Source of the DNA: Gammaproteobacteria bacterium
GTDB taxonomy: Bacteria > Pseudomonadota > Gammaproteobacteria > HK1
NCBI GenBank assembly: GCA_021773635.1
Contig: JAJFJV010000017.1
Span: 228,475 to 292,474 of the forward strand
Length of the DNA stretch: 64,000 nucleotides
Direction of reading: 5' to 3'
Part shown: positions 8,301 to 17,408 of the stretch, piece by piece
Layout: the number at the start of each line of letters is the position of its first letter
How positions within the stretch are numbered: position 1 is the stretch's first letter
The notes under the pieces: generated by a model
What the model was told of the DNA's origin: nothing
The model's input: only the letters and a program-made list of their open reading frames with translations
The model's database searches: none
Program-made: the position numbers and the translations under genes

Positions 8301-8888
8301 ATGTCTGAAGTCATCAAACGGCTAAACGCCGAACACCGCAATATCGTCAAGCTGCTCGACCTTCTGGACGAGGAACTCGCTACCTTTCATGCCGGCGATC
8401 AGCCCAACTTTGAGCTCATGCTCGATGTCATGGATTATTTAACCCACTACCCGGACACCTTCCACCACCCCAAAGAGGATCTGGTGTTTAACCGCCTGCG
8501 GCAACTGGATTCAGGCAGCCATCACGTGGTGGACAAACAACTGAAGGAGCATGAGTCTCTGGCACGGGAAGGAATCGAGTTCCGCAATGCCCTGCGCGGC
8601 ATGGTGAACGATGAGGCATTGATGTTGCGCGACACCCTTGAGCATTTGGGCACTCGCTATGCTGAATCCTTGCGCAACCACCTCTATACCGAAGAGGCCC
8701 AGGTCTTTCCCCGCGCCCTCAATGTTTTGCGGTCAGATGACTGGAACGAGATAGACGAACGTATTTCCCATCGGGATGATCCGCTGTTCGGAGAAGCCGT
8801 GGCAGTGGAGTTTCAGGACCTCTTCGAGGAAATCTTGCGGCTGGAAAAGGACATCAGCGAGCAGGATGCTACGGCTGACACCGCCTGA
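8301..8888 (+). CDS. Hemerythrin HHE-domain protein
   Basis: The product is 195 residues from the ATG at 8301, which is preceded by GAGG. The opening MSEVIKRLNAEHRNIVKLLDLL and the later motifs HYPDTFHHPKED, KEHESL and HLYTEEAQVFP supply the His/Glu ligands of a four-helix diiron hemerythrin fold. Such proteins bind O2 or NO or repair iron-sulfur centres. It is divergent from fnr with a 205-nt shared upstream region, which suggests a link to oxygen or nitric oxide physiology. The exact role cannot be read from sequence. Confidence 0.85.
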   Translation: MSEVIKRLNAEHRNIVKLLDLLDEELATFHAGDQPNFELMLDVMDYLTHYPDTFHHPKEDLVFNRLRQLDSGSHHVVDKQLKEHESLAREGIEFRNALRGMVNDEALMLRDTLEHLGTRYAESLRNHLYTEEAQVFPRALNVLRSDDWNEIDERISHRDDPLFGEAVAVEFQDLFEEILRLEKDISEQDATADTA

Positions 8889-8901
8889 GCCGTTGGTTGC
8901 C

Positions 8902-8920
8902 CCCCGCGTCGGGGAATTTT
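8902..8920. terminator. Rho-independent terminator between hemerythrin gene and moaC
   Basis: CCCCG-CGT-CGGGG forms a five-pair stem followed by AATTTT. It sits between the convergent stops at 8888 (plus) and 8921 (minus), with the T run reaching into the moaC stop codon. Confidence 0.7.
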
Positions 8921-9404
8921 AGCTCTCCCCGGACCAGTGCCAGTCACCTGAGCGACCGCCGCGTTTTTCCAGCACCCGAACCGCGGAGATACACATACCC
9001 CGGTCCACTGCCTTGCACATATCGTAAATCGTCAGCAAGGCATTCTGGACAGCACACAGAGCCTCCATTTCCACTCCGGTACGGGCCACCGTCTCTACCC
9101 GTGCTTCGCAGGTTACCGCACAGTCGGCTTCATCCAGCTGGAAATCCACCTCGACCCGGGTCAGCGGCAGGGGATGACACAGGGGAACAAGATCTGCCGT
9201 CTTCTTGGCCGCAGTAATACCGGCAATCCGCGCGATACCCAGCACATCCCCCTTTTTGTGACCCCCACTACTGAGTTTTTCCAGAGTATCCCGGTTCATG
9301 CTGATGCGACCACCCGCCACCGCAATGCGATGAGTCTCGGGCTTATCCGCCACGTCCACCATCCAGGCCGCTCCACCTTTGTTGAAATGGCTAAGTTCTT
9401 TCAT
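8919..9404 (-). CDS. moaC: Cyclic pyranopterin monophosphate synthase MoaC
   Basis: The product is 161 residues from the ATG at 9404, chosen because GGAGCGG precedes it; an ATG five codons upstream lacks this. Family motifs include [21 protein letters not shown] and [11 protein letters not shown]. MoaC acts in the second half of step one of molybdenum cofactor synthesis, rearranging the MoaA product to cPMP. It is divergent from moaD with 32 nt between starts. moaA is not in the window. Confidence 0.95.
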   Translation of the reverse strand: MKELSHFNKGGAAWMVDVADKPETHRIAVAGGRISMNRDTLEKLSSGGHKKGDVLGIARIAGITAAKKTADLVPLCHPLPLTRVEVDFQLDEADCAVTCEARVETVARTGVEMEALCAVQNALLTIYDMCKAVDRGMCISAVRVLEKRGGRSGDWHWSGES

Positions 9405-9436
9405 AATGTTCCGCTCCAAAAGCCGAAGAGAGCCTG

Positions 9437-9670
9437 ATGTCCATAACGGTAAAGTATTTTGCCCGCCTGCGTGAGCAACTGGGCCGCAGCGAGGAACAGC
9501 TTCCAGCCACCGCCGGCGATTCGGTAGGCGCCATCTGGAAAGCCGCCACCGGTACCGAGCAACTACCGGATAGCATCCTGGTGGCCGTCAACCTGAGCTA
9601 CGCCAAAGCTGACACCCCGGTACAGGACGGCGATGAGGTCGGCTTTTTCCCACCGGTAACCGGCGGCTAA
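9437..9670 (+). CDS. moaD: Molybdopterin synthase small (sulfur carrier) subunit MoaD
   Basis: A 77-residue ubiquitin-like protein ending in the required GG (PPVTGG), where the thiocarboxylate forms. It begins [16 protein letters not shown], typical of MoaD. It would donate sulfur to cPMP together with MoaE. moaE usually follows moaD, but here the next gene is the convergent glnD, so the large subunit must be elsewhere. Confidence 0.93.
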   Translation: MSITVKYFARLREQLGRSEEQLPATAGDSVGAIWKAATGTEQLPDSILVAVNLSYAKADTPVQDGDEVGFFPPVTGG

Positions 9671-9692
9671 CCGACCCCGCCCGCCAGATTTA

Positions 9693-12359
9693 TCAAGCCG
9701 GGGTATCCAGTTCAGCCACCAGACACTCTCGCAAACGCACCTCAGTGGCCCCTCCCAACGGCTGCCCGGCATCGTCCATCAGCAGAAAATGGTCCTCGGC
9801 CCGCTCGCCCAGGGTTGCTATACGCGCGGTTGTCAGGTGCACCTGATTTTCCACCAGCACCCGCCCAATTCGGGAAAGTAGCCCCGGCCGATCGGCGCTC
9901 ACCACCTCCATGCGGGTAGCAGAAACCTCCTCCTCGGGGAAAAACTGGACCGTGGTAGGAATCAGGAAATGACGGTAGCGACGCTGGGGCATACGCATTT
10001 CTGCACAAGCCACCTCCTGTGGCCGCGCCAGAGCCTGGCGCAGACGACCCCGGATTTGGGCCTTGCGGTGAGCGTCAGACACGGGCGCACCTGAAGCAGC
10101 CTCAAGCACAATATAAGTATCTACACTCATGCCGTTAGGGGCGGTATGTATATTGGCCACCATCACATTCAGTTCCAAACCGTTAAATACGGCGGTGGTC
10201 GCGGCAAACAGATAATCCTGGTCGCGAGTATAGACAAAGACCTCTGTGCCACCGCGAATTTGGCGCACGTGAACCAACCGTGGTTCGGCCTCGCTATTTT
10301 TCAAAATAGCCTCAGTCTGCCAGACAATATCTTCCGGCACCGTGCGCAGGAAATAATCGTTCCCAAGACCCTGCCAAAGGTCTTTGATCGCAGCCTCATC
10401 CGTACCCTTTCCGAGCAATAATTCCTGTGCTCTCCGACGCGTGGAGGCAACCAGATCTGCAGGTTTTGGAAAGGCTTTGCTACCACACTCAAGATTTGAG
10501 GCAGTGGCCTCGTACAGGTCCTTGAGCAGGGTTTCCTTCCAACCATTCCAGAGGTCGGGATTGGTCGCACGTATATCGGCCACGGTGAGCAGATAAAGGT
10601 GATCCAAGCAGCTGCGGTTACCCATCTGGTCCGCAAAACGCTGTACCACCTCGGGGTCGCCAATATCCTGCTTCTGTGCGGTCATGGACATTAACAGGTG
10701 GTGGCGCACCAGCCAGCTGACTAAATCACGCTCATCATCGGGCAGACCGTGATGTTCGCAAAAGCGTCGTGCTTCCTCCGCCCCGAGCTGCGCGTGATGC
10801 CCGCCGCGCCCCTTGGCGATATCGTGTAGCAGACCGGCGAGATAGAGCAGTTCCGGCCGCTCTATCCTTTTGAATACCTCCATACAGTGGGGAAATTCCA
10901 GGTAACGGTGGGCTTGGGAAAACTCACGCAGATTACGTACCACGCCCAGGGTGTGATCATCCACGGTATAGGCATGAAACAAGTCGTACTGCATCTGACC
11001 AACGATGCGGGCGAACACGGGTAGATAGGCGGAAAGCACGCCATAGCGATGCATGCGCCGAAAACCGTGGGCCACCCCGCGTTTCTGGCGCACGATGCGC
11101 AGGAACAGGGCATGCGCCTTGGGGTCATCGCGAAAGTTGTCATCGATTAGATAGCAATGGTCTCGCGCCAGACGAATGGTCTCGGGATGCACTCCCTTCA
11201 TGCCGGGATGGCTTTGCAATACCAGAAACATCTCGAGTAACGCCAGGGGGCGGCGGCGAAACACGGTATCGTCGATGGCCTCGAGCAGCCTGTTACGCAC
11301 CTGAAAGCGCTTATTGATGGGAATGACTTCCGCTTCCTCACTACCGTGCAGAAAAAACTCCCGGAACAGGGCCAGCAGCACCTCATTCAGACAACGCAGC
11401 TCTCGCACGGAACGAAAGTAATCCTGCATGAACTGCTCCACCGCGAGACACTCGGTGCGATCGTGGTAACCCAGACGAGAGGCCAGCTCACGCTGGTAAT
11501 CGAAGAGCAATCGGTCTTCCCGTCGTCCTGCCACCAGGTGCAGGGCGAAGCGGATCCGCCAGAGAAAATTCTGCCCGGCCACCAGGCTGTCATATTCGGG
11601 CTCGGTGAGAAAACCCCGGCTCAGTAACTCGCTGTAACTGTCGGCGTAGAAATGGCGCTTCACCACCCAGCCGATCATCTGAATATCACGCAGGCCCCCA
11701 GGCCCCTCCTTGATATTGGGCTCCAGGTTATAGGCGGTATCGTGGAATTTATGGTGGCGTGCCACCTGCTCTTCGGACTTGGCGGAAAAAAAGGCCGCGC
11801 TGTCCCATATGGCGTTGCGCCCGGTGCAATGCCGCATCTCCTGGAACAGTCCTGCCGGCCCCGTGAGCAGGCGGGACTCCATCAGGCTGGTAGCCACGGT
11901 AATGTCGCGGGTTGACTCCTCCACGCAATCGGCCACGGTGCGCACGCTGTGACCAGGTTCCAGGCCAATATCCCAGAGAAAGGTCAGAAACTGCTGAATC
12001 TTTTGGCTCTGATCGGCACTCGGCACCTCCGTGAGGAGCACCATGAGGTCGATGTCGGAACCGGGATGAAGCTCTTTGCGACCGTAACCACCCACCGCTA
12101 TGAGGGCAAAATGGCCCTCCAGGGACAGTTTGAAATGCGCCCACAGGCTGACAAGCAACCGATCCACCAGCACCGCTCGCTCACCCACCAGGCGATGTGC
12201 GGAGATATCGGACCAAAACCGCTCGGCACGCGCCTGTTCCGCCGCCAGCAGGGCAGCGCGTATCTGTACCGGGGCATCGTCCGCCGCCAGCAGGCAGATG
12301 AAATCCAGGTCATCACAGACGTTTTCCGCTGTGGCAATTTCCCCCGGGTCGCCAGCCAC
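9693..12359 (-). CDS. glnD: Bifunctional PII uridylyltransferase/uridylyl-removing enzyme
   Basis: An 888-residue nitrogen sensor starting at a GTG 4 nt after the map stop, with AAAGG in front. The order is: nucleotidyltransferase domain with GGYGRKELHPGSDIDLM, a GlnD linker region, an HD domain with HDIAKGRGGHHAQLG, and two C-terminal ACT domains (about residues 700-880). It uridylylates PII on Tyr51 when glutamine is low and removes the group when it is high. Its likely substrate GlnK is encoded at 45701-46039 with Tyr51 intact. Confidence 0.96.
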   Translation of the reverse strand: MAGDPGEIATAENVCDDLDFICLLAADDAPVQIRAALLAAEQARAERFWSDISAHRLVGERAVLVDRLLVSLWAHFKLSLEGHFALIAVGGYGRKELHPGSDIDLMVLLTEVPSADQSQKIQQFLTFLWDIGLEPGHSVRTVADCVEESTRDITVATSLMESRLLTGPAGLFQEMRHCTGRNAIWDSAAFFSAKSEEQVARHHKFHDTAYNLEPNIKEGPGGLRDIQMIGWVVKRHFYADSYSELLSRGFLTEPEYDSLVAGQNFLWRIRFALHLVAGRREDRLLFDYQRELASRLGYHDRTECLAVEQFMQDYFRSVRELRCLNEVLLALFREFFLHGSEEAEVIPINKRFQVRNRLLEAIDDTVFRRRPLALLEMFLVLQSHPGMKGVHPETIRLARDHCYLIDDNFRDDPKAHALFLRIVRQKRGVAHGFRRMHRYGVLSAYLPVFARIVGQMQYDLFHAYTVDDHTLGVVRNLREFSQAHRYLEFPHCMEVFKRIERPELLYLAGLLHDIAKGRGGHHAQLGAEEARRFCEHHGLPDDERDLVSWLVRHHLLMSMTAQKQDIGDPEVVQRFADQMGNRSCLDHLYLLTVADIRATNPDLWNGWKETLLKDLYEATASNLECGSKAFPKPADLVASTRRRAQELLLGKGTDEAAIKDLWQGLGNDYFLRTVPEDIVWQTEAILKNSEAEPRLVHVRQIRGGTEVFVYTRDQDYLFAATTAVFNGLELNVMVANIHTAPNGMSVDTYIVLEAASGAPVSDAHRKAQIRGRLRQALARPQEVACAEMRMPQRRYRHFLIPTTVQFFPEEEVSATRMEVVSADRPGLLSRIGRVLVENQVHLTTARIATLGERAEDHFLLMDDAGQPLGGATEVRLRECLVAELDTPA

Positions 12360-12363
12360 TAAC

Positions 12364-13146
12364 TCAACCTTTGGCGTCGGGCAAACGGGTCAGCACCTCA
12401 AATCCGTCGTCGGTCACCAGTATGGTGTGTTCCCATTGGGCCGAAAGATCCCGGTCCCGGGTGACTACGGTCCAGCCATCAGACAGTACCTTCACATTGC
12501 GCTTGCCGACATTGATCATGGGCTCAATGGTAAAAATCATTCCCGCCGCCAGGGTCTCACCGGTGCCCGGCCGACCGTAATGCAACACTTGCGGGTTTTC
12601 ATGAAATTCGCGACCAATGCCATGGCCACAATATTCCCGCACGACCGAATAGCCTTCTCCCTCCGCCAGGGTCTGGATAGCATGGCCAATGTCACCAAGT
12701 TGTATGCCCGGGCGCACCATATTGATGCCCTTCCACATACAGTCCTCACTGATACGCATCAAACGGCGGGCGCGCACCGAGGCCTCACCGACGGCAAACA
12801 TACGACTGGTATCACCATGAAAGCCGTCCTTGATCACGGTGATATCGATATTCACGATGTCTCCCTTCTTGAGACGCTTTTCCCCGGGGATGCCGTGGCA
12901 GACCTGATGGTTCACCGAGGTGCAGATTGACTTTGGGAAACCGTGATAGTTAAGCGGTGCCGGAATAGTTTGCTGCACATCGACCATAAAATCGTGACAG
13001 ATACGATCCAGCTCACCGGTGGTGATACCGGGAACCACATGGGGCTCAATCATGCGTAGCACATCAGCCGCCAGCACGCCGGCGACCCGCATCTTCTCGA
13101 TCTCGGCGGCGGTCTTAATCGAGATGAGTGAATTTTTCATGTCCAT
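12364..13146 (-). CDS. map: Methionine aminopeptidase type I
   Basis: A 260-residue metalloprotease that removes initiator methionine. The dimetal site residues sit in VNIDITVIKDGFHGD (two Asp), GHGIGREFHENP (His), TIEPMINVG (Glu) and QWEHTILV (Glu). It lies next to rpsB in the conserved gammaproteobacterial arrangement and is divergent from it. The start may be codon 1 or the ATG at codon 3; AGGA lies about 11 nt before codon 1. Confidence 0.95.
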   Translation of the reverse strand: MDMKNSLISIKTAAEIEKMRVAGVLAADVLRMIEPHVVPGITTGELDRICHDFMVDVQQTIPAPLNYHGFPKSICTSVNHQVCHGIPGEKRLKKGDIVNIDITVIKDGFHGDTSRMFAVGEASVRARRLMRISEDCMWKGINMVRPGIQLGDIGHAIQTLAEGEGYSVVREYCGHGIGREFHENPQVLHYGRPGTGETLAAGMIFTIEPMINVGKRNVKVLSDGWTVVTRDRDLSAQWEHTILVTDDGFEVLTRLPDAKG

Positions 13147-13274
13147 TTATAAGTGATTCCTGGGTGCGCCCTTTGGCAGGCGCCTTGTCTGACGGCGTGA
13201 AGCAGACTCAAAAAGAGCGCGCCGGGCGATCTGGAGGAAGAAGATTTTCTCCTTTTGTTCCGCGTACTTGTCGA

Positions 13275-13303
13275 TTGTCGTATCGTGCCGTCTATGGTAT
13301 AAA
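13275..13303 (+). promoter_or_regulatory. Sigma-70 promoter for rpsB-tsf
   Basis: A -35 TTGTCG (13275-13280) and a -10 TATAAA (13298-13303) are separated by 17 nt. A GC-rich discriminator follows the -10, as in growth-rate-controlled promoters. This leaves an mRNA leader of about 155 nt before rpsB. Confidence 0.6.
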
Positions 13304-13309
13304 TTCGCG

Positions 13310-13467
13310 CCCCCGAAAGGCAACATGTCGGGGAATTTAGCCGGGGCCCTGCAGGGCCCCGAAATCCGCACACGCACCGTCACAGGGTTCCGGGTGCTCG
13401 CGCCAGCTAGCGCGGGTTGAGTTCTGGGGTGCGTGGAGGCCAAACCCACTATATCAGGAGTTATAAA
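13310..13467 (+). promoter_or_regulatory. Structured 5' leader of rpsB
   Basis: The leader holds an 18-bp perfect palindrome GGGGCCCTGCAGGGCCCC (13343-13360). Near the start codon lies a second G/C-rich segment, GGGGTGCGTGGAGGCC, with AAACCC after it. The ribosome binding site AGGAG is at 13456-13460. In other gammaproteobacteria S2 represses its own operon through a structured rpsB leader. That this leader does so is inferred from position and structure only. Confidence 0.45.
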
Positions 13468-14310
13468 ATGGCAGACGTTTCGATGCGCGACATGCTCGAA
13501 GTCGGGGTTCACTTCGGTCATCGGACCCGCTACTGGGACCCGCGCATGGCCCCCTATATTTTCGGTGAGCGGAAAAAAATCCACATCATCGATCTCGAGA
13601 AAAGCCTTCCCCTTTACCGCGACGCCGTACACTTTCTCGGCCGCATGGCCGCCAATCGCGGCGTCATCCTGTTCGTCGGCACCAAACGTGCTGCCCAGGA
13701 GGCCGTGCGTGAGGAAGCCGCTCGCTGTGGCATGCCCTATGTCGACCGACGCTGGCTCGGCGGCATGCTGACCAACTTCAAAACCGTGTCGGGCCGGGTC
13801 AAACGGCTGCTGGATCTGGAGAAAATGGAAGCTGAGGGTGGTTTCGATAAGCTCAGCAAAAAGGAAACCCTTTCGCGCCGGCGTGAGATGGAAAAGCTCG
13901 AACGCAGCCTGGGTGGCATCAAAAACATGAACGGCCTGCCCGATGTCCTCTTCATCGTCGATGTTGGACACGAAGACATCGCTGTTCAGGAGGCCGTGAA
14001 GCTGGGCATTCCGGTGGTCGGCGTGGTGGATACCAACAACAGCCCCGAGGGTGTGGATTACATCATTCCCGGCAACGATGACTCCATCGGTGCCATCCAG
14101 CTCTACGTAAAGGGTGTTGCCGACGGCATTCTTGATGCGCGCACGGTGAGTGAAGGTGCGGCCGCAATGGAGAAGATTGCCGCTGCCGTAACTGAGGAGA
14201 GTACTGCCACCGAAGCGGCAGAGTCACCCGCCCCAGCCGCGGAAACTGAAGCGGCTCCAGCGGCAGAAGCGCCTGCTTCAGAGACCGAGGCCGCCACGCC
14301 CTCTTCCTGA
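13468..14310 (+). CDS. rpsB: Small ribosomal subunit protein S2
   Basis: The product is 280 residues from the ATG at 13468 (AGGAG upstream), starting [25 protein letters not shown], the S2 hallmark. The core (residues 1-235) matches S2, including [15 protein letters not shown] and [20 protein letters not shown]. The last ~40 residues are an Ala/Glu/Pro-rich tail not found in the E. coli protein (241 residues) and probably disordered. It heads the rpsB-tsf-pyrH-frr run. Confidence 0.97.
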   Translation: MADVSMRDMLEVGVHFGHRTRYWDPRMAPYIFGERKKIHIIDLEKSLPLYRDAVHFLGRMAANRGVILFVGTKRAAQEAVREEAARCGMPYVDRRWLGGMLTNFKTVSGRVKRLLDLEKMEAEGGFDKLSKKETLSRRREMEKLERSLGGIKNMNGLPDVLFIVDVGHEDIAVQEAVKLGIPVVGVVDTNNSPEGVDYIIPGNDDSIGAIQLYVKGVADGILDARTVSEGAAAMEKIAAAVTEESTATEAAESPAPAAETEAAPAAEAPASETEAATPSS

Positions 14311-14335
14311 GCATTGCTCGAGCCAGCCCCACAGT

Positions 14336-14358
14336 ACCCCGGGCAAACACCCCGGGGT
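14336..14358 (+). terminator. Hairpin in the rpsB-tsf spacer (attenuator-like)
   Basis: ACCCCGGG and CCCGGGGT pair around a seven-base loop. No T run follows directly, so this is more likely a partial terminator or RNA stability element than a full terminator. A hairpin between rpsB and tsf is also known in E. coli. Confidence 0.5.
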
Positions 14359-14416
14359 CCAAACTTAAAAATATCGCCGTCAACTAGCGGTGGCGATCAG
14401 TCAGGTGATTAGGATC

Positions 14417-15298
14417 ATGCAGATCAGTGCAGCATTAGTTAAAGAATTACGCGGGCGCACCGGCGCCGGCATGATGGAATGCAAAAAGGCCCTGGTAGCG
14501 GCCGAGGGCGACGTTGAAAAGGCCCTGGATACCATGCGTCGTGATGGCCAGGCCAAGGCAGATAAAAAGGCCAGCCGAATTGCAGCCGAGGGCCTGGTGG
14601 CCTTTGCCGTTGATGGCGCCAGGGCTGCCATAGCCGAGGTCAACTGTGAAACTGACTTCGTCGCCAAGGAAAATGAGTTTCAGGATTTCCTCCAGGCAGT
14701 AACCGGACGCGTGCTGGCCAAGTCTCCAGCAGATGTCAGCGCCCTGGCTGAAGTCTCCATGGATGATGACGGTGGCCCCACGGTCGAGGAGCGGCGCCGG
14801 GAGCTGGTAGCAAAGATTGGCGAGAATATCTCGGTACGGCGTTTCGCCACCCTGGAAAGCAGCGACGGCACCCTCGGCAGTTATCTGCACGGTGGTCGTA
14901 TCGGCGTACTGGTCGAACTTGATGGTGGCAGCGAAGATATCGCTCGCGACATCGCCATGCACGTGGCCGCCAGCCGCCCCTTATGCGTTTCCGAAGCCGA
15001 AGTGCCCGCCGATGAGGTGGCACGGGAAAAGGCCATCCTGGTGGGTCAGGCCGCGGACAGCGGCAAGCCCGAGGCGATTATCGAGAAAATGGTTGCCGGA
15101 CGGATGAAGAAATACTTCGCCGAAATCACCCTGCTCGGCCAGGCCTTTGTAAAAGACCCTGACCTCTCGGTGGAGAAATACCTCAAGCAGAACGGCTGCA
15201 CGGTACGACGCTTTGTACGCTTTGAGGTCGGAGAGGGCATGGAAAAGCGCTCGGAAAACTTTGCCGAAGAAGTAAAGGCCCAGGTGCAAGCCAGCTAA
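14417..15298 (+). CDS. tsf: Translation elongation factor Ts
   Basis: The product is 293 residues from the ATG at 14417, chosen for the preceding TAGGAT and because the family start is MQISAALVKELRGRTGAGMM. It contains the EF-Tu contact motif (A)EVNCETDFVAKN-like sequence EVNCETDFVAKENEF and the C-terminal module NFAEEVKAQ. It catalyses GDP/GTP exchange on EF-Tu. It sits between rpsB and pyrH as usual. Confidence 0.97.
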   Translation: MQISAALVKELRGRTGAGMMECKKALVAAEGDVEKALDTMRRDGQAKADKKASRIAAEGLVAFAVDGARAAIAEVNCETDFVAKENEFQDFLQAVTGRVLAKSPADVSALAEVSMDDDGGPTVEERRRELVAKIGENISVRRFATLESSDGTLGSYLHGGRIGVLVELDGGSEDIARDIAMHVAASRPLCVSEAEVPADEVAREKAILVGQAADSGKPEAIIEKMVAGRMKKYFAEITLLGQAFVKDPDLSVEKYLKQNGCTVRRFVRFEVGEGMEKRSENFAEEVKAQVQAS

Positions 15299-15307
15299 AG
15301 CCTGCCC

Positions 15308-16036
15308 ATGCCCGCCCCCGAGCTCAAATATCGGCGTATCCTGCTCAAACTGAGCGGTGAAGCGCTTATGGGGTCAGGGGATTACGGCATAGACCCGGCG
15401 GTACTGGAACGCCTTGCCAGCGAGATCAAGGATCTGGTTGCCGCCGGCGTTGAACCCGGCATCGTCATCGGTGCCGGGAATATCTCCCGGGGAGCCAGCT
15501 TGGCGGATCAGGGTATGGCACGGGTGACGGGCGATCACATCGGTATGCTGGCAACCGTGATCAACAGCCTGGCGCTACAGGACATCCTGGAACGTCACGG
15601 GCTGTCCACGCGGGTGATGTCGGCGTTGCCGGTCAACACGGTCTGTGAGGACTACCAGCAACGGCGTGCCATTCGTCATCTCGAGAAGGGTCGTGTAGTC
15701 ATTTTTGCTGCCGGCACGGGCAATCCCTTCTTCACCACGGATTCTGCGGCCAGCCTGCGTGCCATCGAGATCGATGCCACGCTGATGATCAAGGCCACCA
15801 AGGTGGACGGTGTATATAGCGCCGACCCGATGCTTGATGCAGGCGCCGAACGCTACACTCACCTTGATTACGACCGGGTGCTGGCTGAACGACTCGGGGT
15901 CATGGACGCAACGGCAATCGTCCTGTGTCGTGATCACGGCATGCGCCTGCGGGTACTCGACATGAACCAGAAAGGAGGCCTGCTGGCAGCGGCACGCGGC
16001 GAAGCCGTAGGCACTCTCATCGATGGCAATCAATAA
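15308..16036 (+). CDS. pyrH: Uridylate kinase
   Basis: A 242-residue UMP kinase of the amino-acid kinase fold. Motifs include [16 protein letters not shown], the glycine-rich [29 protein letters not shown] and [11 protein letters not shown]. It makes UDP for pyrimidine synthesis. It follows tsf by 9 nt and precedes frr by 16 nt, so it is very likely co-transcribed. Confidence 0.97.
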   Translation: MPAPELKYRRILLKLSGEALMGSGDYGIDPAVLERLASEIKDLVAAGVEPGIVIGAGNISRGASLADQGMARVTGDHIGMLATVINSLALQDILERHGLSTRVMSALPVNTVCEDYQQRRAIRHLEKGRVVIFAAGTGNPFFTTDSAASLRAIEIDATLMIKATKVDGVYSADPMLDAGAERYTHLDYDRVLAERLGVMDATAIVLCRDHGMRLRVLDMNQKGGLLAAARGEAVGTLIDGNQ

Positions 16037-16052
16037 AGTGAGGCCCTAAGCC

Positions 16053-16610
16053 ATGCTGGAAGATATTAAATCGGATGCGACTCAGCGCATGGGAAAAAGC
16101 GTCAAAGCGCTACAGGGTACGCTGACCAAACTGCGCACCGGCCGCGCCCACACCAGCCTGCTGGATCATATCCTCGTTCCTTACTATGGCAGCGATGTGC
16201 CCATAAACCAGGTGGCAAATATCGCCGTTGGCGATGCCCGCACGCTGACCGTGACGCCTTGGGAAAAGCCCATGATGCAGGTCGTGGAAAAGGCCATCCG
16301 CGACTCGGATCTTGGCCTTAACCCGGTCACCTCGGGGACGGTCATGCGGGTACCGCTGCCAGCACTGACCGAGGAACGCCGGCGCGATATGACACGTATT
16401 GTGCGTCAGGAAGCGGAAGGGACACGGGTGGCCATCCGCAATATCCGCCGTGATGCGAATCACACCCTCAAGGAGTTGCTCAAGGAAAAGGAAATCACCG
16501 AGGACGATGAGCGCCAGGGCGAGCAGGAGATGCAGCAACTCACGGATCGCTTTATCGCCGAGGTGGAACAGATACTCAAGGACAAAGAAACCGAGCTGAT
16601 GGAGGTTTGA
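16053..16610 (+). CDS. frr: Ribosome recycling factor
   Basis: A 185-residue protein of standard length. Typical segments are KTLRTGRAH-like [16 protein letters not shown], the region [16 protein letters not shown] and [28 protein letters not shown]. With EF-G it splits post-termination ribosomes. It lies in the conserved pyrH-frr-uppS order. Confidence 0.97.
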   Translation: MLEDIKSDATQRMGKSVKALQGTLTKLRTGRAHTSLLDHILVPYYGSDVPINQVANIAVGDARTLTVTPWEKPMMQVVEKAIRDSDLGLNPVTSGTVMRVPLPALTEERRRDMTRIVRQEAEGTRVAIRNIRRDANHTLKELLKEKEITEDDERQGEQEMQQLTDRFIAEVEQILKDKETELMEV

Positions 16611-16658
16611 TTCCCCTCCCTCCGCCCTGTATCCCGGTCTTATTTGGCTTCCCTGACG

Positions 16659-17402
16659 ATGCCCGCTGAAACCCCCACACTGCCCAGACATATCGCCATC
16701 ATTATGGACGGTAACGGGCGCTGGGCACGACAACGCCACCTGCCGCGCTTTGCCGGACACAAGGCGGGGGTCGATACCGTCAGAAAACTGGTACGACATT
16801 GCGGCGAGATGGGCATTTCAGCCATGACTCTGTTTGCCTTCAGCAGTGAGAACTGGCGACGCCCCGAGAAGGAAGTCAGTCTGCTAATGGGGCTGTTTGT
16901 CACTGCCCTGGAGCAACAGCTTAAAAAACTGAACAAACACAATGTACGCCTGCGCATCATCGGTGACCGCAGCCCATTCAACGCCAAACTCAAGGCCTTG
17001 ATTGACGACGCCGAGGCCCGCACCAGCGATAATACCGGCCTGGAGCTTGTGATCGCGGCCAATTACGGCGGTCGCTGGGATATCTGTCAGGCAGCACGCA
17101 CACTGGCAAGGCTGGCCAGCCAGGGCGCACTTGATCCGGATGCAATCAGCCCGGAACTACTGCAGTCGCATCTGAGCCTGAACGATCTGCCAGAGCCGGA
17201 CCTCTTTATCCGCACCGGCGGTGAAAAACGGGTCAGCAACTATCTGTTGTGGCAACTGGCCTACACCGAGTTCTATTTCACCGACACCCTGTGGCCTGAT
17301 TTTGACCACATCGCCCTCGAAAAGGCCCTCAGTTCCTATCGCTCCCGTGAACGCCGCTTCGGCCGTACCAGCGAACAAATCTCCGCAGCTCAGGATGACT
17401 GA
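16659..17402 (+). CDS. uppS: Undecaprenyl diphosphate synthase
   Basis: The product is 247 residues from the ATG at 16659; a TTG five codons upstream is possible but no start has a clear Shine-Dalgarno. The cis-prenyltransferase motif HIAIIMDGNGRWARQR holds the catalytic Asp. Later motifs are FAFSSENWRRP and PDLFIRTGGEKRVSNYLLWQ. It makes the C55 lipid carrier for peptidoglycan and surface glycans from farnesyl diphosphate and IPP. cdsA follows after 6 nt. Confidence 0.95.
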   Translation: MPAETPTLPRHIAIIMDGNGRWARQRHLPRFAGHKAGVDTVRKLVRHCGEMGISAMTLFAFSSENWRRPEKEVSLLMGLFVTALEQQLKKLNKHNVRLRIIGDRSPFNAKLKALIDDAEARTSDNTGLELVIAANYGGRWDICQAARTLARLASQGALDPDAISPELLQSHLSLNDLPEPDLFIRTGGEKRVSNYLLWQLAYTEFYFTDTLWPDFDHIALEKALSSYRSRERRFGRTSEQISAAQDD

Positions 17403-17408
17403 AAGAGC

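Noticed and set aside
13147..13971. A 274-codon minus-strand frame over the rpsB leader and start
   Set aside because: It overlaps rpsB, its promoter and leader; the composition follows the antisense of S2.
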